Positions 33,819 to 40,117 of a stretch of DNA of 40,117 bases are shown here, piece after piece. Positions within the stretch are counted from its first letter, which is position 1, and the number at the start of each line of letters is the position of its first letter. This DNA is from Anaerolineae bacterium. GTDB lineage: Bacteria; Chloroflexota; Anaerolineae; E26-bin7. Location of the stretch: contig JAOZOT010000001.1 in the NCBI GenBank assembly GCA_029933115.1, forward strand, positions 1-40,117, given 5' to 3'. The notes below the pieces were generated by a model. The model worked only from the letters and a program-made list of their open reading frames with translations. It was not told the origin of the DNA and made no database searches. Made by a program: the position numbers and the translations under genes.

Positions 33819-34930
33819 CCCCCATCCCCATGTCTGCGCCTGATCTGACCGAGGCCGAGATCGAAGCCGTCACTCAGGTCCTGGCTACTCCTCACCTCAG
33901 TATGGGCCCACGCCTGGACGAATTCGAGCGGCGGGTGGCCGGGTACATTGGTGTGTGCCACGCCGTGGCCGTCTCCAGTGGCACAGCCGGGCTGCACCTG
34001 TGTGTCATCGCCGCCGGGGTCAAGGAAGGGGACGAGGTCATCACCACGCCGTTCAGCTTTGTCTCGTCGGCCAATTGCGTCCTGTTTGAGCGGGCCAGGC
34101 CGGTGTTCGTGGACGTTGTGGCCGATACATTATGCCTTGATCCTGCTCGGATTGAAGAGGCCATTACGCCCCGGACCAAAGCTATCCTGGCGGTGGACGT
34201 CTTCGGCCAACCGGCGGATTACGACCCCATCCGCGAGATCGCCGAGCGGCACAACTTGGTGATCATCGAGGACGCCTGCGAGGCCATCGGGGCCGAGTAC
34301 AAAGGGCGTAAGGCAGGCACCCTGGGCAACGCCGCCGTTTTCGCCTTTTACCCCAACAAGCAGATGACTACCGGCGAGGGGGGCGTGATCGTCACCGACC
34401 GGGATGACTGGTCCGCTCTCTTCCGTTCGCTGCGCAACCAAGGGCGTGACGTTTTTGACGGCTGGCTTACCCACACCCGGCTGGGCTACAACTATCGCCT
34501 GGACGAGTTGAGCGCGGCGCTGGGTGTAGCACAGTTGGGCCGCATCGAGGAGTTGCTGGCCAAGCGCGAGCGGGTCGCAGATTGGTACAACGAGCGGCTG
34601 ATAAACATTGAAGGGGTGCGCATCCCGTACATCGCGCCAACGACCACGCGCATGAGCTGGTTCGTCTACGTCGTCCGTTTTCGGCCGCCTCTCAATCGGG
34701 ATTGGATATTGGCCGCCCTCAAGGCGCGGGGTATCCCTTCACGACCCTATTTCACACCGATCCACCTGCAACCGTTCTATGTCCAGAAGTTCGGCTATGA
34801 GCGAGGTGACTTTCCCCAGGCAGAAGCGGCGGGCGATTCGTGCCTGGCTCTGCCCTTCTCCGGCGTAATGACCGAGGAGCAGGTGGACCGTGTTTGCCGT
34901 GCTCTGAAGGAGATTGTTGCGGAAGGGTAG
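33815..34930 (+). CDS. DegT/DnrJ/EryC1 PLP-dependent sugar aminotransferase
   Basis: The 371-residue type-I-fold aminotransferase has GTAGLHLCVIAAGVKEGDEV and IIEDACEAIGAEYKGRKAG. The PLP-binding lysine is K182 in FYPNKQMTTGEGG, and LGYNYRLDELSAALGVAQL follows. It aminates a 4-keto (or 3-keto) sugar nucleotide using glutamate, as PglE-type enzymes do. TTG 33815, behind ACAGGAG, overlaps the HAD stop by four bases and is preferred; ATG 33830 is in frame. The frame is open much further upstream but only because the HAD gene is GC-rich. It pairs with the dehydratase at 35090 to make an amino-dideoxy sugar. Confidence 0.9.
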   Translation: MTPIPMSAPDLTEAEIEAVTQVLATPHLSMGPRLDEFERRVAGYIGVCHAVAVSSGTAGLHLCVIAAGVKEGDEVITTPFSFVSSANCVLFERARPVFVDVVADTLCLDPARIEEAITPRTKAILAVDVFGQPADYDPIREIAERHNLVIIEDACEAIGAEYKGRKAGTLGNAAVFAFYPNKQMTTGEGGVIVTDRDDWSALFRSLRNQGRDVFDGWLTHTRLGYNYRLDELSAALGVAQLGRIEELLAKRERVADWYNERLINIEGVRIPYIAPTTTRMSWFVYVVRFRPPLNRDWILAALKARGIPSRPYFTPIHLQPFYVQKFGYERGDFPQAEAAGDSCLALPFSGVMTEEQVDRVCRALKEIVAEG

Positions 34931-35089
34931 AGGGGTAAGGAAAATCTTTGAGAGACACATCGGCACTCCTTCCCGGATATTTCGGTCAAGCTCAGGAGCC
35001 GTTTGGCAGCCTCCTTGATTGCCGCAGGTCTCCTGGCCGAGGCCGGAGGGAGTTCGGTGAGGACACTTGCACCCATCGTGGAGAGAGAA

Positions 35090-37117
35090 GTGAGAGTGCG
35101 TAACCGGCATTTCCTGATCCTCGACGTTCTGATCCTGAGCCTGCTACCGGCTCTGGCCCTCAGCCTGCGCCTGGACGGTTGGAGTTGGTGGCCACGCTAT
35201 GCTTCAGGGCTGGCGCTTTTCACTGCCCTGAGCCTGGTAATCAAGTTGGCTGCCATCTACAGTTTTGACCTCTACACCCGCTACTGGCCCTGTGCCACCA
35301 TGGACGACCTGGTCCAGATTGTGATCGCTGTGGCCGTGAGTACTGTGGTGACGGCAGCCTTGTGCACCATGACCCATCCCACTCTGGCTATCTACGGCGC
35401 AGCCCTGCCTCGCTCGGTCCCCCTCATTGATGGGCTGCTGACTTTGATTGCCGTGGGTGGGCTGCGGTCCAGTGCCCGGATCCTGGCTTGTCGAAACCAC
35501 CGGCGGATCGAGCAGGCCCTCGGCCAACGAGCTCGCCCTGAGCAGGGCCGGAGAGTGCTGGTGATGGGAGCCGGTGAAGCCGGGCGCTTGATTGTGCGCG
35601 AGATGTTCACCAACCCCCAACTGAGACTGGAGCCCGTAGGCTTTGTGGACGACGACCCAAACAAGCTGGGAACGCGCATCCACGGCCTGCCGGTGCTAGG
35701 GACCCGAGAGGACATCCCTGCCCTGGTGAGAGAGCACGGAGTCCAGCAGGTGATCATCGCCATGCCCAGAGCCCCGGGCACAGTGGTCCGCCGGGTGCGG
35801 GCCATCTGCGAAGGAGCCGGTGTGACGGCGCGGACTATCCCCGGCCTCTACGAGATCCTGTCAGGCCGGGTGAAGGTGAGCCAGATCCGCGATGTGACCA
35901 TTGAGGACTTGTTGCGGCGCGAGCCGGTAGTGATTGACCAGGCAGAGGTAGACGCCTATCTGCGCGAGACCACGGTCCTGGTGACGGGAGCTGGGGGCTC
36001 CATTGGCTCAGAGTTGTGCCGACAGATCGCCGCTCACAGTCCGCAACGGCTGATTCTCCTGGGGCATGGCGAGCATAGCATCTTTACCATCCAGATGGAG
36101 TTGCGCCAGGCCTTCCCCGCCCTGACCCTACACAGTGTCATCGCCGACGTGCGCGACGAGGCACGCCTCAACCGGGTCATGGACACCTACCGCCCCACGG
36201 TGGTGTTTCACGCTGCTGCCCACAAGCACGTGCCTCTCATGGAAGCCAACGTGGCAGAAGCCATCACCAACAATGTGCTGGGCACCAAAAGGTTGATCCA
36301 GGCGGCCGAACGCTGTGAGGTGCGCCGTTTTGTGCTCATCTCCACCGACAAAGCCGTCAACCCGGTGAGTGTCATGGGAGCCTGCAAGCGCATCGGCGAG
36401 ATGCTGGTGCAAGAAGCGGCCCGACGGAATGGCAGCATCTTTGTAGCCGTGCGCTTTGGCAACGTGTTGGGCAGCCGAGGCAGCGTGGTAGACGTATTTC
36501 GGCGCCAGATCACCGCCGGGGGGCCGTTGACGGTGACCCACCCCGAGATGCGCCGTTATTTCATGACCATCCCCGAGGCAGTCCAGTTGGTGTTACAGGC
36601 AGCGGCGCTGGGCCAGGGCGGTGAGATCTTTGTGTTGGACATGGGAGAGCCGGTGCGCATCGTGGACCTGGCCCGTGATTTGATCGAACTATCGGGGCTG
36701 ATACCGGGGTGTGAGGTCGGGATCACCTTCTGCGGAGCCCGGCCCGGCGAGAAGATGTGCGAGGAGCTATTCAGCCAGGAGGAGAACTGCACCCCCACCA
36801 GACATTCCAAGATTCTCGTGGTCAGGCGCGCCCCGGCCATTGCCGGGGAAAAGCTGCAACAGGCTATACGCGAGCTAGAGTGGCTGGTAGAAAGGGCAGG
36901 GGAGGACATCCTCCGGGCCAAGCTCCAAGAGATCGTGCCGGAATATCGGCCGATGGAGACGGTGAGAGAGGGCGCTCTCCAGGCTGGGCTCTCGGAGACT
37001 GTGCTCAGGTATCGGCCGGCGGGTCCTCGCGCTCTGTCAACTCTCCAGGCACTGCCTCGGCACCTGTCCTCACCTCGTCTTCACGACCGGCTACCGTCAC
37101 TTGGTGCTGAACGGTGA
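35090..37117 (+). CDS. FlaA1/CapD/PglF-type nucleotide-sugar 4,6-dehydratase
   Basis: The product of about 675 residues has four N-terminal hydrophobic helices. A CoA-binding-like Rossmann domain follows (VLVMGAGEAGRLIVREM), then the SDR catalytic domain with VLVTGAGGSIGSELCRQIA. FVLISTDKAVNPVSVMGACKR carries the PglF/WbpM-type variant in which Met replaces the usual SDR Tyr. GARPGEKMCEELF is the C-terminal signature. It converts UDP-GlcNAc to the 4-keto-6-deoxy sugar used by the aminotransferase upstream. GTG 35090, five bases after GGAGA, is preferred; TTG 35003 and GTG 35096 are alternatives. A 50-residue, Pro/Arg-rich tail has no family counterpart. The gap 34931-35089 contains no recognisable gene. 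Confidence 0.9.
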   Translation: MRVRNRHFLILDVLILSLLPALALSLRLDGWSWWPRYASGLALFTALSLVIKLAAIYSFDLYTRYWPCATMDDLVQIVIAVAVSTVVTAALCTMTHPTLAIYGAALPRSVPLIDGLLTLIAVGGLRSSARILACRNHRRIEQALGQRARPEQGRRVLVMGAGEAGRLIVREMFTNPQLRLEPVGFVDDDPNKLGTRIHGLPVLGTREDIPALVREHGVQQVIIAMPRAPGTVVRRVRAICEGAGVTARTIPGLYEILSGRVKVSQIRDVTIEDLLRREPVVIDQAEVDAYLRETTVLVTGAGGSIGSELCRQIAAHSPQRLILLGHGEHSIFTIQMELRQAFPALTLHSVIADVRDEARLNRVMDTYRPTVVFHAAAHKHVPLMEANVAEAITNNVLGTKRLIQAAERCEVRRFVLISTDKAVNPVSVMGACKRIGEMLVQEAARRNGSIFVAVRFGNVLGSRGSVVDVFRRQITAGGPLTVTHPEMRRYFMTIPEAVQLVLQAAALGQGGEIFVLDMGEPVRIVDLARDLIELSGLIPGCEVGITFCGARPGEKMCEELFSQEENCTPTRHSKILVVRRAPAIAGEKLQQAIRELEWLVERAGEDILRAKLQEIVPEYRPMETVREGALQAGLSETVLRYRPAGPRALSTLQALPRHLSSPRLHDRLPSLGAER

Positions 37118-37150
37118 GGCGTAACGACGAGAAATAAAGGTAAAGTCGGG

Positions 37151-38467
37151 TTGAAAAGATTAGCCACCCGGATCACCCGGGTAGAGTTGTGGCTTCTGCT
37201 GCTCATCACACCATTGCTACTCTTCCCGAATCCCCTCACCCCTCTGGGGCTGGTCTTGTCCCTGACGCCCTGGCTAGGCCGCTGGGAGGTGAGAGGTCAC
37301 CTCACGGCGCGCACGCCGGCCGACTGGCCCATCGTGGTGATGATGCTGATGAGCATCGTCGGCCTGTATCCTTCTGTCAACCTTTCCCTGAGTCTGGTCA
37401 CATTGTGCCAGCTTGTGGCCGGGGTGGGGCTCTTCTACGGGGTGGTCAACTGGACCTGGTCTACCTGCCCCGAGTTCCACCGAAGAAGCCAAAGGCTATG
37501 GCCGGTTGCGTTTCTGCTGGTAGCTTTGGGCCTGGCTCTGGCCCTGGTTGCCCCACTGGGTATCAACTGGAGTCATACAAAACTTTTCTCCAGCCCAATC
37601 TACGACCACGTACCGTCCTTGTTGCAGCGTTATGAGACCATCAATGCCAACGTGCTGGCCGGAGCCCTGGCTTTGCTTGTCCCTGTCAGTATGGCTTTGC
37701 TCTTGTTCGCTCCTTTCTCCTTTTTATCCAGAGGGCAGGCCTGGTTGGCCCGGGCCGGCCTGTTCGCGGCCACGCTGGCTATGCTGGCCGTCGTCTTCCT
37801 GACTCAATCGCGGGGGGTCTACCTGGCCCTGGCTCTCGGCTTGTTGATCATGGTCCTGCTGTGCCGTTCAGAACTCTTGTGGGGCACGCCTCTCTTGCTC
37901 GTGGGAGCCGGAGTAGCCATCCGTCGTTTTGGTCTGTATCCTCTTCTAGAGGCCATATTGGTAACAGATTCTCTCAGTGGGTTGGAGACAAGGCGGCAAA
38001 TCTGGTCTGCGGCCCTGGCTATGATCGGCTATTTCCCTCTGACCGGCATCGGCCTGGGGACTTTTAACCAGACCCTGTCCGGCATGTATCCGTTTTCCGT
38101 CCAATATAGCCCCCAAACGAGCGTAAACCACGCCCACAATCTATTCTTGCAAGTGGGTATAGACCTGGGCGTGCCTGGGCTGTGCGCTTTTGCGACTCTG
38201 GTGGTCCTCAGTCTGCGGGCTGCCTGGCAGGTGTGGCGCTCCCGCACGGTGACAGGCCGGAAAGATACCGGCGCCCTGGGCCTGGGCCTTTTTACCAGCC
38301 TCATCGTCATGGCGTTGCACGGGGCGGTAGATGCCGTCACTTGGGGCACAAAGCCCTCGGTCATCCCCTGGCTGGTGATGGGCTTGAGTATGGCCGCTTG
38401 TAACCTGACAAAAGTGGACGTTCTCGACGCGGAGATTTCAATTGGTCACACCAAGACAAAACCCTGA
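37151..38467 (+). CDS. O-antigen ligase/polymerase-like membrane protein (second copy)
   Basis: The 438-residue protein has about ten hydrophobic helices (first LWLLLLITPLLLFPNPLTPL). The Wzy_C region RRQIWSAALAMIGYFPLTG and GIGLGTFN precede VNHAHNLFLQVGIDLG, the conserved His motif. It would polymerise or ligate the glycan on the outer membrane face. TTG 37151 is the start, with AAAGG about ten bases upstream. It is GC-rich like the genes before it and clearly unlike the polymerase at 15516. One of the two may ligate onto the surface protein or lipid carrier. No flippase is encoded near either copy. Confidence 0.82.
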   Translation: MKRLATRITRVELWLLLLITPLLLFPNPLTPLGLVLSLTPWLGRWEVRGHLTARTPADWPIVVMMLMSIVGLYPSVNLSLSLVTLCQLVAGVGLFYGVVNWTWSTCPEFHRRSQRLWPVAFLLVALGLALALVAPLGINWSHTKLFSSPIYDHVPSLLQRYETINANVLAGALALLVPVSMALLLFAPFSFLSRGQAWLARAGLFAATLAMLAVVFLTQSRGVYLALALGLLIMVLLCRSELLWGTPLLLVGAGVAIRRFGLYPLLEAILVTDSLSGLETRRQIWSAALAMIGYFPLTGIGLGTFNQTLSGMYPFSVQYSPQTSVNHAHNLFLQVGIDLGVPGLCAFATLVVLSLRAAWQVWRSRTVTGRKDTGALGLGLFTSLIVMALHGAVDAVTWGTKPSVIPWLVMGLSMAACNLTKVDVLDAEISIGHTKTKP

Positions 38468-40117
38468 AGGTCAGACGGGCTCATCACGGCCGCCCGTCGA
38501 AGGGTTCTGCCCTCACCTGGGCCTGGAAGAAGATAAGGCTTCACACTTTTCGTATTCCGAGAGCGCCCATCGCTGCTTCGCTGCCGGGTCGCCTGAAACC
38601 GTCGAATTGGAGCACCAGGAGAAATTCTGCCTGGGAGGGGAGTATCGGTTCTGTACACGTTTCGTCGAGACTCCTGCCCCGGTGAGACGGCCCGATAAGG
38701 CGAAGGCGATGCCCGCTGAAGAGGCCGGTGATTACCGATACGGCCGTCGAGGGCTCTCCAGGGGATTCGTTGTTCCGCTGCGGGTCACCCTGTGGGCCCT
38801 GACCGGGGTGCTGACCGTTTTGGCCCTCTTGTATCTGGGTTTCTCCCTCGTCAATGCGCCTTCGGCCCCTGGCGACGCCGAGGGCTTCGGTCACACCGAA
38901 GGGCCTGCCCTGAGCGCGGCCGCAGAAGCTTCACCGCCAGAGCCGGGAGCCATTGCCGGGGCACTCACCCCTACGCCGTTGCAGTTCGACCGCCCCACGC
39001 CGATCCCTACCCCACCGCCAGGCGGTAACATATTTATCCTGACGCCGGCCGCCAGGGCGGTGGGTTGGGTAGCCAGCCCCGGGCCAGGCGAAGAGGAAAA
39101 CAACCACTTTGGTGACTCTTACCTGCACGCCGGGGTATACGGAGGGTTGGTGTATCATGGAGCCATACAATTCGATCTATCGTCGGTCATCACCCCCGGC
39201 ACCCCCATCTACTTTGCCGCTCTCCAGGTGACCGGCCTGAGCCGAGAGCGCCTGGGCACCGGCGGCCGTTGGGAACTGCAATTGCTCGGCCTGGAAATGG
39301 ACCCCGACTGGTCTTCCCACACTTTCCAGGACGTCCACAACGCCAGAATTGATGAGACTATTCCCCCGGCTTTGGAGAACGGCGACCTGGACAAAAACAA
39401 GACCAACGTTTTCACTTTCAGCGCCGGGCAGTTGATTGTCCTGGAAAAACGGGTGTACGACAGTGGCCTGGTCTCCTTCCGCCTGGATGGCCCTTCTTCG
39501 GGTGAGAATAACCTTTTCACCTGGGATAGCGGCTATGGCCCCGGCAGCCTGGGCCATAAGCCACTGCTGATCATCGGCGTAGGCCCCCCACCATTGACGC
39601 CGGTACCGACGCGCACTCCTTTCCTGGTGGTAATCACCAGCACGCCCACGCCGTCGAATGCGTTGGTGGCCGCAGCCCAGGCGGCCACTGCGGTCTTCCG
39701 GGCTACCGCGACCGGCACGCCGACCCCCTTGCCTACCAATTGGGTCACGCCCATCGTGGTCACCAGCACGCCCACGCCGGAGAACGAAGCCACGGCCACC
39801 TACATCGCAGCCCGGGCTACCGTTGAAGCCTTCACCACCGGTACGGCCACCCCCACGCCGCCGCATCAGTTCACGGCTACGCCCACGCCCACCTGGGTCG
39901 TGGTGACCAGCACGCCTACGCCGGAGAATGTACTCACGGCCGTGGCCATGCTAGCCCCGCTCAACGCCCGGACCACGGGCAACATACAGCTCGCTGCTAC
40001 GCCCCTCCCATCCAACTGGGTCACGCCCATCGTGGTCACCAGCACGCCCACGCCGGAGAACAAAGCCACGGCCACCTACATCGCAGCCCGGGCTACCGTC
40101 GAGGCCTTCACCACCGG
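38442..40117 (+). CDS. Membrane-anchored surface protein: four-Cys domain, TM, DNRLRE-like domain, Pro/Thr repeats (3' partial)
   Basis: The frame is open from TTG 38442, behind GGAGA, to the window end, giving at least 558 residues. Residues 22-74 carry a Cys/His-rich module with C23, C45, C63 and C71 plus H43 and H58 (FCPHLGLEEDKASHFSY; EKFCLGGEYRFCTRF). It resembles modules in Chloroflexota proteins and is possibly metal-binding. A TM helix lies at about 110-137 (LWALTGVLTVLALLYLGFSL). Residues about 206-380 look like a DNRLRE-type beta domain (FGDSYLHAG; YHGAIQFDLSS). Pro/Thr-rich repeats (TSTPTPEN) follow. The topology is inside-Cys, outside-repeats. It may be the anchor or a target of the glycan. 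ATG 38709 is a shorter start that would remove the Cys domain. The end is cut by the window. Confidence 0.75.
   Translation, partial: MVTPRQNPEGQTGSSRPPVEGFCPHLGLEEDKASHFSYSESAHRCFAAGSPETVELEHQEKFCLGGEYRFCTRFVETPAPVRRPDKAKAMPAEEAGDYRYGRRGLSRGFVVPLRVTLWALTGVLTVLALLYLGFSLVNAPSAPGDAEGFGHTEGPALSAAAEASPPEPGAIAGALTPTPLQFDRPTPIPTPPPGGNIFILTPAARAVGWVASPGPGEEENNHFGDSYLHAGVYGGLVYHGAIQFDLSSVITPGTPIYFAALQVTGLSRERLGTGGRWELQLLGLEMDPDWSSHTFQDVHNARIDETIPPALENGDLDKNKTNVFTFSAGQLIVLEKRVYDSGLVSFRLDGPSSGENNLFTWDSGYGPGSLGHKPLLIIGVGPPPLTPVPTRTPFLVVITSTPTPSNALVAAAQAATAVFRATATGTPTPLPTNWVTPIVVTSTPTPENEATATYIAARATVEAFTTGTATPTPPHQFTATPTPTWVVVTSTPTPENVLTAVAMLAPLNARTTGNIQLAATPLPSNWVTPIVVTSTPTPENKATATYIAARATVEAFTT
38878..38916. 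repeat. Inverted REP-like copy inside the surface-protein gene
   Basis: CTTCGGT (38885-38891) faces ACCGAAG (38895-38901), a perfect hairpin with a three-base loop, followed by GGGCCTGCCCTGAGC. The reverse complement contains GCTCAGGGCAGGCCCTTCG, matching the REP-like unit near 2590. The copy is in frame and encodes an AEGFGHTEGPALSA linker just after the membrane helix. Confidence 0.6.
39629..40117 (+). repeat. Coding Pro/Thr repeats with a 276-base period
   Basis: Four degenerate units begin VVxTSTPTP-(E/S)N, at about 39629, 39755, 39899 and 40031. The stretch from 39741 recurs nearly base for base at 40017 (276 bases, 92 codons). Both copies encode WVTPIVVTSTPTPEN and TATYIAARATVEAFTTG, with E or K at one position. 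The second copy is cut by the window end, so the array continues. Such low-complexity stalks are probably glycosylated spacers. Confidence 0.75.

Noticed and set aside
34931..35089. CAAGCTCAGGA in the gap before the dehydratase gene as a REP fragment
   Set aside because: Eleven matching bases without the CCCTTCGAC part are not enough to call it.
35535..35549. GCCCTG-AG-CAGGGC palindrome in the dehydratase gene as another REP copy
   Set aside because: It is too short and only partly matches the REP-like unit. It lies in a variable linker and may be chance.
39177..39866. 229-codon minus-strand Gly/Arg-rich frame
   Set aside because: It mirrors the Pro/Thr repeat coding of the surface protein. 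Its composition comes from the repeats on the other strand.

Overview
This window is one long surface-polysaccharide (exopolysaccharide, capsule-like or glycan) biosynthesis locus, nearly all on the + strand. The source is probably a member of the Chloroflexota (Anaerolineae-like). I infer this from three things: the last gene, a membrane-anchored protein with a four-cysteine cytoplasmic module and long TPTPEN-type Pro/Thr-rich repeats; the N-terminal 'MRCPTLSELPPPP' style of the GT2 enzyme; and the CCCTTCGACAAGCTCAGG-type dispersed repeats. No rRNA, tRNA, CRISPR array or recognisable transposase was seen, so the taxonomic call is inference only.

Layout. (1) 136-2189: a sulfotransferase-like gene and a GT4 glycosyltransferase. 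(2) 2167-5320: a scar-rich region. It holds two broken copies of a GT2 start, a fragment of a PfkB/HldE-type sugar kinase, REP-like repeats, and a minus-strand island with an AAA ATPase-nuclease fusion and a vapBC toxin-antitoxin pair. Both island units have consensus-type promoters with overlapping or abutting inverted-repeat operators. (3) 5332-13538: a tightly overlapping run of GT2, methyltransferase, GT2, GT4, GT4, polysaccharide deacetylase, GNAT and FkbM methyltransferase genes. (4) 13616-18659: asparagine-synthase-like amidotransferase, Wzy/ligase-like membrane protein and carbamoyltransferase. (5) 18678-25902: GT4, methyltransferase, GT4, GT2, thymidylate-kinase-like, APH-like kinase and GT4. 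(6) 26004-28492: a CDP-tyvelose-epimerase-like SDR and a GT4 carrying a GC-rich insertion. (7) 28450-31926: Pol-beta-type nucleotidyltransferase, GNAT, initiating sugar-phosphate transferase and PIG-L deacetylase. (8) 31927-32196: the C-terminal stump of a second initiating sugar transferase. It is followed by ATP-grasp, HAD, DegT aminotransferase, a FlaA1/PglF-type dehydratase, a second Wzy/ligase-like protein, and the surface protein that runs off the end.

How it works together. The sugar transferase (30573) would load the first sugar phosphate onto undecaprenyl phosphate. Around ten glycosyltransferases would extend the chain. The PglF-like dehydratase and DegT aminotransferase would make an amino-dideoxy sugar, perhaps modified by the ATP-grasp and HAD enzymes. 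The SDR would supply a rare dideoxy sugar. The sulfotransferase, methyltransferases, acetyltransferases, deacetylases, carbamoyltransferase and amidotransferase would decorate the product, and the Wzy-like proteins would polymerise or ligate it. No flippase (Wzx or ABC), Wza, or Wzc-type regulator is visible in the window.

The locus is a mosaic. Blocks at about 22.65-25.9 kb, 28.45-29.6 kb and 31.9-40.1 kb are visibly GC-rich, while intervening blocks (for example 10.5-11.6, 19.9-21.8, 26.0-28.5 and 29.6-31.9 kb) are AT-richer. Gene remnants sit at several junctions, as expected of a locus that diversifies by cassette replacement.
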